A stretch of DNA of 64,000 nt, taken from Bryum argenteum. Lineage: Eukaryota > Streptophyta > Bryopsida > Bryales > Bryaceae. The first letter of the stretch is position 1; every line of letters starts with the position of its first letter. Where the stretch lies: positions 8,204,001-8,268,000 of the forward strand of contig CM073321.1 in assembly GCA_037043015.1 (NCBI GenBank), in the 5' to 3' direction. A program made the position numbers and the translations under genes. Below the pieces are notes generated by a model. That model searched no databases, was not told the origin of the DNA, and saw nothing but the letters and a program-made list of their open reading frames with translations. Of this stretch, positions 1 to 11,777 are shown piece after piece.

Positions 1-214
1 GACAGACAATCCGGGTAGACCACCCTCAACAATTAGAAAAGGATGATGTCGAACAAAGTGAAACGTTTTGTATGATGTTTGAAGGTTCTAAGTAAACATA
101 CATGGATATGGATAACCAAGTGGCATACGAAATGAATGACCAAGTGTAATTAGAGAAAACTACTGATAATGCCACTTACAAGCATTAGTGTCAAATGATA
201 TGGTCCAATCTACT

Positions 215-362
215 CATCGGGGGATCGCCCCATGTAACAATGCGGATGCTGCTTATGGAGAATCGCTCCATAAAACAATTCCGGCTGCTAGTTGGAACTG
301 ACGATCAGCGTACTTGGGAACCAGAATGAAAGCAATGAAAGGTATGGGGCGGTCGACCCATG
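215..362. repeat. Palindromic 20-mers downstream of gene A
   Basis: Two copies lie 3' of gene A: catcgggggatcgccccatg at 215-234 and a copy in the other orientation at 343-362, with a weak version at 252-272. Nothing else is recognised in 1-449. Confidence 0.7.
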
Positions 363-449
363 GATGTCCCAATAGTGGTCATTTAGAAGTAGTATAGCAC
401 AAAATAGAATCTGTACAGGAGACATATGCGAAGTTCGGAACCTATTGAG

Positions 450-1105
450 TTATTTTTTACGTAACATGTTGAGGACTTTACGAGCGTCCTCTTCAGACGC
501 TGGCGGTAGACCACCCTCAAGTGGGTTGTTCATGACAAATTCTGAAACTGTTAGACCCGAATGAAAAAGTCTTTGTAGTCAGGGCTTCAGGATGGAAAGT
601 AAGAAGGTGTCCTGACTTCCTGCCCAAGAACGAGGGTGTATCGCCGAGTGATTGGCATTCAAGATGCACTTCAGCGGAGTGTCATCAATTAAGAGAATAC
701 GATTCGTGGAACTTAAAGAAAGACAACTCTGGACGACACGTAAATCCTTAAGCAAGAGGGGCTTATTAGCTGCCACCATGTAGGTCGAAGGCGTGCAATC
801 CTCTTGGGACAGCATGAAAATCGCATCTGGTCGGAACGAGCAACCTTTTGTGATTTTGCTGACCATGTCTTTCACATTCTTCATGGTGGCGGAACTCCAA
901 ATGACCATAGATGCATTCGTATGAACAAAATTCAGAAGCTCTGTACAACCCGGTCTTGGAAATGCAGGCCTCCCTCCCTTTTTAGAAAATTCGCCCCTCC
1001 AACAGAGCAACCCATTCAGGTCAAACACAACTACGTATCGCGGTGGTAGTACCTTGGCTTTTTCTTCGACTGTCTTGGGCTTCTCGAGCGCCGTTGAGAG
1101 CCTCC
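450..1105 (-). CDS. Gene A last exon: FCP1/NIF (HAD-superfamily) phosphatase-like domain
   Basis: The exon starts after ATTGCAG at 1105 in the phase left by the previous donor. It encodes VVVFDLNGLL (HAD motif I region; the second Asp of DxD is Asn, as in several plant NIF-like proteins), then RPGCTELLNFV, VIWSSATMKNV (motif II region) and ILLIDDTPLKCILN (motif IV with the Asp pair). These blocks in this order match the NLI-interacting-factor/FCP1 family of protein Ser/Thr phosphatases. The frame is cut by TGA at 581-579, but the same frame continues with plausible protein (EFVMNNPLEGGLPP) to TAA at 452-450, so the original C terminus was probably about 43 residues longer and the TGA replaced Trp or Arg. 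Activity is doubtful. Confidence 0.6.
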
Positions 1106-4100
1106 CTGCAATGACTCATCTATTAAGTTAGAGGAAGAAATGTGGTTTGGCTTATACCGGAATTAACGAAGGAAGGACAGATTAGTATGTAGAGCATGTT
1201 GAGCGAAGAAAAATATATCTAACTAGAATAGAGGTAAGCAAAAATAACCTACGTACCCTTATTATCATGAAACTCTTTATCTCGCTCCACAGGACTAACC
1301 ACACTTGGTCCAGCGCATGATACCGGGCGATCAAGCGATGGCACACTTACATGTGGACCTTGCTCGACCTGGTATCCAGTATTAGTTAATTGCAGAAGCA
1401 GACGTTCAAATGCCTTAGGAAGTACAATACATTTAGAGACATCATGTTTAGAACAGAAATACAAAGAGGGACGCTACAAAAGGCTCTTGAAATCATTACC
1501 TCTTGAATAGCCTGTCTTGTAGACTTCCGCATGACCTTTGACGCCACCAATTCCGTAGATACGTTCTCGGAAGGACATCTCAGCTTCTCTCTAGCTTCAC
1601 CTTCCATATCCATTTCAGTCGGCGTTCTCTTTGGTACGTCCACAGTCGATTGTTTGGTAGAACAGGCAACCATCGACAGAATCTGTAAAGGATCCTCACG
1701 AGGCCTGTCGTATGGATCCGGGACAGGTGGCACAACTGTAACTGAAGCATCGACCACAAGTACACCAACATCTATACCTGAACATTCGAGAAGTACCGGA
1801 GACTCGTTATCGGTATCCGCATCAAGAACAACAGGGGAAACCCATACTTCAGGTGGATATTCTAAGCATTGAACCTTGTCCACTGAACTCATCGGGCGAC
1901 CCCCCAATGATAGATGTGAACTCCCCGAGCCGAGTACATCCGAGTAATCAGAAAGGTTGCTGCGACCCACCTCCAGAAGACGGTCCGGCACGGTCGCCTC
2001 ATCAGGGCCCACGGATTCCTGAAGACTTCCTCCATCCGAATGCAAAGGAGACGGGTTGCGGAAGGGACTCATCTGAACGAGGTCAACTAAGGAGTCTTTC
2101 ATGCATGGGTCCAATGCCAGTTCACAGTCGATCGCAGCATTTTTGTATGGTACTAGATGTTGACTTTCAGACTCCGGAGTTTGGATGGGGCGATCCACCG
2201 ATGGGTCTTCTGACCTGGAAACTACAGAATTCAGTGCACCTGATTCCACCCGCTCTGAATCGCGGAGGTCTGCATCGGGTTGAACATTCTCCGAGTCTAT
2301 GTCCTCAGCAATTTCATTGTGGACGTGTGTAGTGTCTTCGAGTAGAGGCTGGCTGGGAGAACTTGCTGATTCCATTAGGTCAGGAGTGTGGACACGAGCA
2401 ACGACCGAACGAGGGGCAGAATTACGTCCGACAATATCCACGGACTTCCTCTTCTTTGAAGGGACGTTGACGTGTATTGAAGCCGTATGAGCGAGCTCGT
2501 CACCAATTGACTGAAAACGGTGCAGATCAAAGGCAATAAGGTTTTTTGGGATCCTTGAACATCAACTGTGGTCCGCATATTTAGTAGCTAAAAATACTGA
2601 ATCCGAATACCCAGAGCCAGGCAAGTGAGCCCAGGAGATGGCATCAGTGAGATCAGCATCATACTCAGGAAGATCCCCGACATACACATTCTCATACACG
2701 ATCATTTCCTGCACGACAAGATTATTATCTTGAAATTTGGATGTCTATGAAATTATTGAGGAAGTATGTAATTAATTTGTTCTGATTGGGGTAACTATAC
2801 ATTTAATAGCAGCGCAGTATAGTTCATTGTCATACCGTGTTTGATTCCCTCTGAGAACCACCAACTTCGTCATGAGCAGTGGACTCAAATCCCAGAGACC
2901 GTGCAGCTGCCGGCTTGTTAGAAGTCGAAGCCTCGATCGGTGCAGACGCATCTTCAGCAGCTTCGACGTCATCTACTTGTGTCGATACCTGACGGTCGCC
3001 ATCATGTGCACGATCCTCATCGGTATCATCGGCGTCACCCGGAGCATCATCTTCGGCAGGGTCATCGTCATCCCTCTCACTGGAATCTGCAAGAAGTTGT
3101 GCCAGACGTCTGCTGGATCCTGCGCTTGCATCTTTCATGATGACGTCCCACATTGATCTTGCAAGATGAGTGGAGGGAGCGATCGCATCGGCGTTGTTGA
3201 CAAACTCCAATACAGTTGCAGTGTTCGTCTGAGCAAGATGAACATGGGGACATCGGTCGGTCGCCCCATAGCATGATTAGTAGATGCAATGAAAAAGTAA
3301 CAGAGATACAAATCAGAGACATCGGTCGATCGCCCCATAGTATGATAGCAGAGGCAGGGGAGAAAAAACAGAAAAGCGAATTCAGTGTCGCGAGGGAAAA
3401 AATAGATTCTTACCAATCCAATATTCGTGATGTTCGGTCCACCGTGGACATTGATCAATAATACGCCGTCCCTAATGAAAGACTTGAGCATCTCCCTAGT
3501 AGTGCTGAGATTCAAGCACGGCTCGCCAGGACGTCGCCACTCTCGGTCCACAATATCCTTCATCCACACTCTCGCTCGATATACTCCTTCCAAGGAATTC
3601 CCAGTAGTATGTTTCTTCGTCAGCATCCAGTAGTCGAAGGCCTCTTGCCTACGCGATTCGGGGTTCTTTGCAAAGACAAAGACTATGTATGCAACATAGT
3701 CTCGTCCGATGCTGCTTGGAGGAAAATTGTCATCTGGGCAAGGAATGTAGTGAACAACGTGGTAGTCCCAGGCCTGCAAATTAGGTCTTGCGGACCGCGT
3801 ATGAATCTCCTTCACAACTTCCACCATGCCGTCAAGGTCCGTCACAATGATAGCCGCTGCTACACAAGTGATGCGCTTCTTGTCGTCGAGCTCCTCGCAG
3901 GCATCAAAAATGCCAGTAAGTCTTCTGCCCTCCATAAGTCTAGCCTTATTCTTGCCTTCAACAGTGGTGAAGCAGAAAACGAAAAACAGAACCTTGAGAT
4001 CTCTGTCAGCTATCCACTGTATGGTCACTTGCTCCTGGATAGCTAAATTGAGATCTCCCCTGAGCCAATCAAAACTCCGGCACTTGTATGATTTTCTGAA

Positions 4101-7100
4101 GAGTTCTTGAGGAGTCTGATCGATAGGAGCCTCTTTGACCGCTGCGTAAGACAGAAGGAGAGATTTGATGTTCGAAGGAAGGTCACTGTCTTTCGGATTC
4201 TTCACCAAGTTGTTGGTGCGTAATTTGAGAAAATCCTCTCCCCCCGGTGAGGACTGTACTTTGTCAAGTAAGGACATCATGACACTGCGATCAATCTTCT
4301 TCTCGCGCTCGAACTTGTCCCAATCCGCAGCAGCGTAAGGAATGTACTCCGGCTTCTTGCTTGGAAGAGGTTTGCTCTCCACTAGGTACAGGAGTTCGTT
4401 CTTGAGGACTCGTAACCTCTTCTCCGTGTTGCAGAAGTCAACCATAGACATTAACGTCGCAGGTTCAGACTTGGAGTTCGTGCTCTTTACGCAGATTTTC
4501 TTTTGAATGTATTGCACTACTGTAGAGACATCTTCATTCCGCATCCCATGGAGAATTTTCAAGTCGTTCTCGACGAACGGCTTCCTAGGATTAAGAGCGA
4601 CTTCATGTGGAGCCGGTTCCCTACCCCATTGATCAGGAAGCCTCCCTGCTAACCACTCTTTCTCAATCTGAACCCAAACTTGGAAGTCGGGATCATCAAG
4701 ATAAAGCAGTGGAACTCTTCCATCTCCTGCGTTCTTTCGTTGTGTACCGTTACCAGCGAAGATGGCCTTCAGTTGAGGAAGGAATTCAGTCTGCAGGGAA
4801 TGCCCAAACACATTTGGTAAACATGCGAAGTAACGACAACATGACACTACGATAGTCATTAGAAAGCAGACCTAATACTGGAGAACTGCACACTTGAGTC
4901 TTATGTGATCATCGCTAAGGCATCGGGGGATCGCCCGATGCTTGTAATATTGCAGAACTGCAAACTTGAGTCTCATATGATCATCGCTAAGGCATCGGGG
5001 GACCGCCCGATGCTGCTAATAATGGAGAACTGCAAACTTAAGTCCTATATGATCATCGCTAAGGCATCGGGGGACCGCCCGATGCTGCTAATAATGGAGA
5101 ACTGCACACTTGAGTCTTATGTGAGCATCGCTAAGGCATCGGGGGATCGCACGATGCATGTAATATTGCAGAACTGCAAACTTGAGTCTTATATGATCAT
5201 CGCTGAGGCATCGGAGGACCGCCCGATGCTGCTAATAATGGAGAACTGCAAACTTAAGTCTTATATGATCATCGCTAAGGCATCGGGGGATCGCCCGATG
5301 CTGGACAAGAAATTATGAATCCTGTAAACATAGACTAATGAGTTATCTTGGCGGAGGAGAATGATCTGACCTTGAACTTGTCCAAGTGAACGCGCCCACA
5401 AAGAGCTGGAGGAGGTTTTCCGCAATCCGTCCAAGCGACACGAGCATTGGAGGGTTGCTCAATATAAGTCTGTTCAGTCCTCTCACCAGCAACATCTTGA
5501 TTCAGGACTCGGGAAAGATAGAGGAGCAACTTATGGTTCGACTGATGGCACCACACAGGTATGATCGCGAAGTTCGACAGCAGATTCTTCTTCAGGTCTG
5601 AAATATGTTTCGGACCAAGCACGATTTTCCTGTGAGCTTCAACAGTGTGCTGGCCACCAATGATGAAGAAGTGCGTATCTTCTGTAATCTCGCTCTCAAC
5701 TGGTGCACGGTCGAAGTAAACTGGAATACCTTTGTTTCCGAAGGGCTTCAGCGGCAAGACAACCACCTGAACACGAACGAGACTTATATCGGGGACGATG
5801 TCTATTGCCATCATTAAATGCTTAAGGCGATCCGGTACGAGCCCACGATAGACCATCTTCCCCGCTTCTGCAAGGTGCAACTTCGAATAATTGACCAGCA
5901 GGTCAGTACCTGGAGGCCTCTGAAATGCTCCAGTCCCCGCCCTGAGTGCCTGACGATGAATATACAGAGGGCTAAAAACCTTGTCGTAGAGCACCCTGAT
6001 TTCCTCTCTTCGTTCAGCTGTGAGAAGTTTCTTGTCCTTATCAGTGTAAGTCACAGCCTCTTCAATCGTCAGTTCCTTCTTGGTGTCAGCTTTTGACTTC
6101 TTTACTGCTGGAGCCTTGCTTCTGTCCGTTCTCAGCTTCACTGGCGACTTTCGTTTCTTTGTAGGCGTCACATTATTCGGGGGAGGCTCCTCGGTAGCAA
6201 CTGCGGATTCGTGCTGGGCCTCGAGCATTATACCCCAGCCTAGATTGAGGTTGGCATGAGTGATTCTCGGATCCTCGTCCACATCTAACCCCTTTCCTTT
6301 ACAGCTGTCTGAAAGTGCGTAACTTAACTTTCGGACATCGAAGCGCAGTCCATATAGTCGGTCTGGAGGATGTCCTGGGAGTGCATCTTCGTGAACAACC
6401 ACAAAAACGAATGGCCATTTGTCATTCGCTACTTCTAAGTGCAATACCTCCATGCCGGTGCTCGGAGTTTGGTTTTTCCCATTTGCACTGGTAATTACTG
6501 GAACTATTTTAGCCCTGCCAGTTGGAAGCTTTTTCCAGAGGAATCCCCAGCCTCCAATTGACGGCAACACACTATATACTGCTGGGACTTTACTATTATC
6601 AGGCATCAGGAGGTTCTCCTCACGAAGCCAGAATTCGACGAAGCGAGCGAGTCGCATCGGACGCAAGTCCTCCGGGGCTTCTTCAAATGATGGAAGTCTG
6701 AAGAAAGCAAAGCCGAGAATTAGGATCTGAACAGAGAGACATGCGTATTTACATGGGGCGATCAACCGATACACCGTGGATAATTGCGATTCAGAATCGA
6801 AGTCATTTGACCTCTCCATTCAAAACAGTCGTCGGTCGACCGCCCGATGGACAGTTGGAACAGGATTTCATCAATTCAATAATTTAGTACTCAGAAACAC
6901 AGGTTTTCCTGCATCGGGCGATCAACCGATGAATCAGGCTGGTCGTCATCCGGATTCTAGAGGATGCGTACTTTTGGATTAAAACCTGTTTCTGAATCTC
7001 AGTTCCATAATGTGAAAATCATTTTGCTTCGGTCGACCGCCCCATGCCCGCTGACATTTACTAAAAGAGCACAACAGAATCACTGAATATAGATTGACTG

Positions 7101-7757
7101 GTTGTATGTCATCGGGCGGTCGACCGATGAACAGGCTTGGTTGTCTGGCATTGGGCGATCGACCGATGCATAGGACTTGTTAGCTGTTCAGTGCATCGGT
7201 CGATCGCCCCATGTCCACTGCGAATATGTATATCAGATTAGGTGAATCAGATATAGACATGGACTGCCTGTGTGGCATCGGGCGATCGACCGATGTAAAG
7301 AACTGGAGGTCTGACATCTGGCGATCGGCCGATGTATAGGACTGCTTAACTGTTCTCTGCATCGGTCGACCGCCCCATACACTGACCGAAAAACTTAGGG
7401 AAGCAGAGACTGTACGTGTCGTACGCAGTTCATCGTACGGACAGATACTGCGCTAGAAAACACAGGAAACGCTGCATCGGTTGATCCGCAACTGAACCCC
7501 AAAATTCTAATGACATTCATTCTCAGATAGACACAAAAGCACGAGGTGAACTTACTTCGGAGGTTCCGTACAGTCGGGATTTGCTTCTTCATTGCTTCTT
7601 CGCCGAGTAGTTCCTTTTGCTTCTCGAACACTTTCTGAACTAGATCAGGACCACGCCCACGAATCCGAGCATTTTGCTTTGTACGCGCCAGAACTTTAAC
7701 AAATCTGAGGCCGAACTGTCTACACAATCTGCATTCGAGGGAGAAAAACCGCTTCAT
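450..7757 (-). CDS. Gene A: multi-exon protein with ParB-like and FCP1-like domains
   Basis: Exons inferred from reading frames and splice signals: 7757-7556 (donor GTAAGT), 6697-5371, 4790-3414 (donor GTAAGA), 3228-2836 (donor GTATGA), 2708-1500 (donor GTAATG), 1413-1257 (donor GTACGT) and 1105-450. Phases agree for every junction except exon 1 to exon 2, where a small exon or one-base indel seems to be missing. The protein would be about 1,770 residues: a short N-terminal exon; a ParB/DGQHR-like exon with a basic KKRK stretch; a 460-residue exon of alpha/beta character; an acidic linker; an NLS-like PSKKRKS near 2460; a Ser/Pro/acidic linker; and a C-terminal FCP1-like domain. Two in-frame TGA codons (2564-2562 and 581-579) interrupt otherwise continuous coding sequence, so this copy is probably broken. 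The first TGA could be removed by an 86-nt intron (donor GTATTT). Palindromic repeats fill introns 1, 2 and 3. Confidence 0.55.
2836..4790 (-). CDS. Gene A exons 3-4: unknown alpha/beta region, possibly methyltransferase-like
   Basis: Exon 3 (4790-3414) begins after CCCTGCAG and joins exon 2 in phase 0; exon 4 (3228-2836) follows after TTGCTCAG. The order ILVTDL-type strand, helix, WDYHVVHYIP, then YIVFVFAKNPE, then a helix and GVLLINVHGGPNITNIGL resembles the back half of Rossmann-type amino-methyltransferases, where a strand plus DPFxGSGTT-like loop follows the catalytic motif. ParB-like domains are fused to DNA methyltransferases in phages and bacteria, which is why I raise this. No DPPY/NPPY motif is visible, so it may be degenerate or a different fold. 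Exon 4 is an acidic Asp/Glu/Ala-rich tail. The intron between them carries two palindromes (3251-3270, 3320-3339). Confidence 0.3.
4905..5300. repeat. 72-bp tandem array carrying the palindrome, inside intron 2 of gene A
   Basis: Six units at an exact 72-bp spacing have their palindromes starting at 4921, 4993, 5065, 5137, 5209 and 5281. Spacer variants alternate in the order A, B, C, A, B, so the array has a 216-bp higher-order period. Because 72 is a multiple of three and no unit has a stop in one frame, a spurious 137-codon plus-strand ORF results. Confidence 0.9.
5371..6697 (-). CDS. Gene A exon 2: ParB/DGQHR-fold-like domain with bipartite NLS
   Basis: The exon starts after TTTCTTCAG and ends at AAG|GTCAGA. 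Its N-terminal half is unrecognised (about 170 residues, Trp/Gly-rich). The middle has a basic stretch starting PTKKRKSPVK and continuing to VKKSK that looks like a bipartite nuclear localisation signal. The C-terminal third reads FFIIGGQHTVEAHRKI, then an alpha-helical stretch, then IIPVWCHQSNHKLLLYLSRVLNQ. That order (beta strand, GGQH-x-x-EA box, strand, helix with Asn) is the pattern of the ParB/Srx/DGQHR superfamily, where the [D/G]G[Q/H]HR box forms the phosphate-binding site. Here the Arg after His is Thr. The ParB HTH domain is not visible, so DNA partition activity should not be assumed; fold assignment is by motif only. Confidence 0.45.
6752..7379. repeat. Palindrome cluster in intron 1 of gene A (166-bp higher-order repeat)
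   Basis: About ten copies of the 20-mer start near 6752, 6831, 6912, 7029, 7110, 7149, 7193, 7276, 7315 and 7360, in both near-symmetric orientations (CATCGGGCGATCGACCGATG type and CATCGGTCGATCGCCCCATG type). The last six form two 166-bp units with three palindromes each. Confidence 0.85.
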
Positions 7758-8534
7758 CAGTACTCTATTCTATTTCAAAATGAGTCTGAATACGCGAGAT
7801 TTAGGGTTTGGCATTTAAAAATCAGAGTTCTTTAATCAACGAAGGAAGCAACGTAAAACAATTTGCTGGCAAGCTGTAGCACCGCTCGAACATTGAAATA
7901 CAACCGGAAGCAGGTAACATACGTCTAAAACATGAATCGGAAGGCAATGAAGCATCTTTTTTGATGGAACACAAAGCACATCATCCACAGATCAACTTCT
8001 AGAACCCATTCCGAAGAATAAGCTAAAAAAGAACTCAATTCTGGAATCGCTAAGACTCTGAAATAGCAATTGCAATGCAAGTGGAGAATCCTAATACCCC
8101 TAAACACAACGAAGACAATGAAACATAAGTGAACAATGAGCAATCGGCAAAGCATTGGGAGATTCAAACCTCCGATGCGCAGCAGCTGCTTCGAAGCTTC
8201 ACTTGACGGCGCTCTTCAATTCCGACGAGCACACGGACAGGGGTTTAAGAACTCTTGCGCAGTGGCACGCACGCAATCGCACTCACGCAGCGGTTTCACA
8301 ATCGAAGCAAGAATCACGCAATGGCAAGCACGCAGTGGAAGCACAATCCAAGCGAAAAAAACAAATGAACGCAACGTGCGCTCACAGCTCACAACACCAA
8401 GCGCGGGAAATGACATTGTGACGTCAGCCGCCAAATCTACTCATTACGCCGCCACCTTCAGTCATGATGACCCTGCACAATCATACTTTCACTGTCCTCT
8501 ATCACTTTGTTGTCAAAAATTTATATGTACAAAA

Positions 8535-8810
8535 TTCAATATATTCATACCCTTACTTTGGCTATCAATTATATATTCTGGCTAATAATAATACCTTGGG
8601 TAATATTTATACCCTTACCTTGGCTAATATTTATGACTTGGCTAATATTTATACCCTTACCTTGGCTAATATTTAAGACTTGGCTAATATTTTTACCCTT
8701 ACCTTGGCCATTATTTATACCCTTACCTTGGCTAATATTTATACCCTTACCTTGGCTAATACTAATACCTGGGCTGATATTTATACCCTTACCTTGGCTT
8801 CAAGAAAATA
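8535..8810 (+). repeat. 24-bp minisatellite
   Basis: Imperfect tandem copies of TTGGCTAATATTTATACCCT plus TACC, with some shortened units, run across this stretch upstream of gene A. They produce meaningless repetitive ORFs. The surrounding 7758-11777 interval is AT-rich, contains no palindromes and no gene I can support, and may be an insertion between genes A and B. Confidence 0.85.
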
Positions 8811-10412
8811 CGTATTCAATTTGAATGCAACAATGTGTAAATAGAATACTTGTTATTTGCACTCCGTCTCGGTAATAAAACGAAATTATTTTATAATCAA
8901 CTCGAAAACATATAGTTATTCTTGATTTTAGTATAAATTCATCTTCAGTGAAAATGATGTTAATAATGTTTTTATTCACAGACTATGAGGAATATCACGT
9001 ATGCGCATTTGGCTCATCTTTATGATCTTTGATGTACCTTATACGTGTATTACCAAATAAAATTCTTACAAAACATATTAATACATTCAACTTACAATTA
9101 CTAGGTTCACTTGCCAATTTTGAGTTGATTTTTGAAACTATGAGTTCTCCAATTCAAATTTATAAGTTGAAACTTACGAGGCTACGATTTTCTTTCCTTT
9201 AAAATTTAGATGTCACAAGCTACACACTAGTATGTTTGAAATCAATCTGAGGTTGATTCATTCAGATTATCTTCAAGATCTATTTGACGTAAATTTCTCC
9301 TTTTATTTTATTTGCAAAGCAATAATTAATTTCTTTAAAAAGAATGGGTTTCTACAAAATTAATGTCTTCTATGCTAATTCAATTTATTTTCATGTTCTA
9401 TTTATGATTATGAGTAGGTATTAATGATCATATGAACCTAATGGGAAGCTCTACAAACTCACTGCAATTGCTTATTAAATGATTGGAAGTCTTTGTGAAT
9501 TGCATCATGGCGACGTTCTAAAGACATGAAGAGGTTCGAAAGACATGAAGAGTCGCATACACCTAAAGGCTTTAATTATTCAATATTTGTAAATTAATAT
9601 AATTGAATTTGTTTACGAAGTTGATCATCAATTACAATTTAAAAAGTGTTATTTGAAATCAAATCACACTTTTTTCCCTTGGGAACATGGGAACATGGGG
9701 GTACTACTCAATTGGCTCGGTCGACAAAAGTTGATTTCTTTTGGCAACCCAACACCGTCTATGAAAGCGTATACGTTTGTACAAACTGAAATTCTCCGCA
9801 AAAAGAATCAACGTCATGTTCTTTGCACAATGATTCTACGTCAAGGCTCGGCGTCTGATGAATGTAACCATGTCTGATTTTTCAATATGACCATATTTGC
9901 TACGATATCCCATGTATTTCTCGTACGCTACCGTATACAAGGAACTGGGTTCTTGGTCTCTTTTCACAATTTCAGTTTCATAAATGCTCGAAATGCAACG
10001 CTCATGGTGTTGTTGGATAGATCTTCAAACTCTCTACAATTATATTGACCACAAGTGTTTTGCCCAGTGAACTCTGGATATTCTGGTCTGTAATTCTAGT
10101 AAAATTCTTCGAGGTAATGTATACGCTATGTACTACACTTGACTCGGAACATCATAATACTCTAGTTCATATGGTAGATCTGACCCATGTTTGGCCACTA
10201 GCATGTATATGAAGTTCTCTACACATTTATACGGTCGGATCTTAATTTTGACCCTTCATTTGTTCAATGCACTCCAAAATACATCCATAATATATGTAAT
10301 TCATAATCTTAATATACGTATTCTTAATCTTAATCTTAATAAACGTATTTTTGAGATTACCAATACTTGTGCATGTATTAATATATGGCATAATAGTCTT
10401 ATCAGTATACAA

Positions 10413-10701
10413 CGTTATTCTTATATTTTCTTTGCCGATTCCAAGTGTTGTGGGCAAATTTTGTGAAAGGCAAGAACATGATCGTATGGTGCAAAAGATT
10501 TGCAACTTCTAAAATCAATTTTTAGCTAGTAATTGATTATCAAGCATTGTTACCTGAATGAATGATGACTTGAGGTCATGGTTCCTGACGTTATTCTTAT
10601 ATTTTGTAGGCCGATTCCATGTTTTGTGAGCGGATTTTATGAATGGCAAAAACATGATCATATGGTCCAAACGATTTGCAACTTCTAAAATCAATTTTTA
10701 G
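10413..10701 (+). repeat. Diverged direct duplication of about 113 bp
   Basis: Two copies (10413-10527 and 10589-10701) share cgttattcttatatttt at the start and gatttgcaacttctaaaatc near the end, spaced 176 bp apart. Confidence 0.75.
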
Positions 10702-10988
10702 TTTATTTAGTGACATGATCATAATTAGTTTTTGCATATTTATGACAAGGTTACCACCTTTAATAGTTGGTAGTATAAGTATTTTCATTCGATATATTGG
10801 AATTAAATAATATTCTTACATGATTACGATGAATGATATTAATCCTTAACGTCCTCAAGAGAGTTATGTGAAAGGAAGAATAGTATTTGGTGAAAAAAAT
10901 TTACATGAACATCATGGTCTTTAGATGAACTGTAACAGATTTTTACTTCGAAGATTTGTGATCGAGAATTCCAGATACTTTTGATACT

Positions 10989-11162
10989 TAACTAAATATG
11001 GACTTTGGGCATATTTATGGACTTTAAAACATGGGAAGATCCCTCCATCCATGACCTTGAAATCTACATATTTGAAGAGTATCTTCATAGAACCTTGATT
11101 CTAGAAATCATTTTGCAACTATTGTTCGTAATTGTAGACCGTAGACTGTCCATATTTAGTTA
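10989..11162. repeat. 15-bp perfect inverted repeat with 144-bp loop
   Basis: TAACTAAATATGGAC at 10989-11003 is repeated as its exact complement at 11148-11162. It could be a small foldback element; no target duplication was identified. Confidence 0.5.
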
Positions 11163-11777
11163 AAAATGTCATACTATTTACATTTTGCATTGATGTTTCC
11201 ACAATAAGAAAAGTGAAAAAGTGGAAGATTTTCTAACAGGTATACCTTTTTCATCCACCGTTAGATTTCAACTTTATTTTTTTGGAAGGGATTCTAATTA
11301 GATGCTACTTTGAGTACATTGTAGTACAAATCTTGACAAAATCGGAGATGTTTCGTAGATAAGGCGTACAGTTTACTAGTGCAAAGGGACTGGTTTTGGA
11401 CTGTTTTCCCTTCGTAAATTTTTAGGTACTTATCTCCATTGCAAGGGTAATTTTGAGCCAAGTAATTATCTGATGATAACTTTTTACCGAGGGGTAGCAT
11501 TAAGATGAAGATGGAACACTTTGTAATTCTTGATTTTTTCATTGGAGTAGCTTAATATATTCATTTTCATCTATCAATGACACTTTCTTGGAAACGTGAC
11601 TGTAGAATAAAAATAGGCTGGAACGTTTAGTGGTTAAGAGATGCATAAATTATGTTTATTGTTTATAAACTAGTCAGAACTTTACACGTTGAACCGTTTC
11701 ATGCTTAATCCTACAAAATGTTAGAATGTGGAGTAAATTGAAAGTTAGACTAGCTGGGGTACAGCACTATGCAATCA

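Noticed and set aside
579-2564. UGA recoded as Trp in gene A
   Set aside because: The kinase and RING gene TGA codons may equally stand for Arg, other genes carry TAA/TAG lesions, and many normal TGA terminators occur, so mutation is the simpler reading.
4905-5318. A 137-codon ORF with repeated SGDRPM peptides
   Set aside because: It is the translation of the 72-bp tandem array inside an intron of gene A; the open frame results from a unit length divisible by three.
8507-8824. A 105-codon hydrophobic repetitive ORF
   Set aside because: Pure product of the 24-bp minisatellite; no start context or domain.
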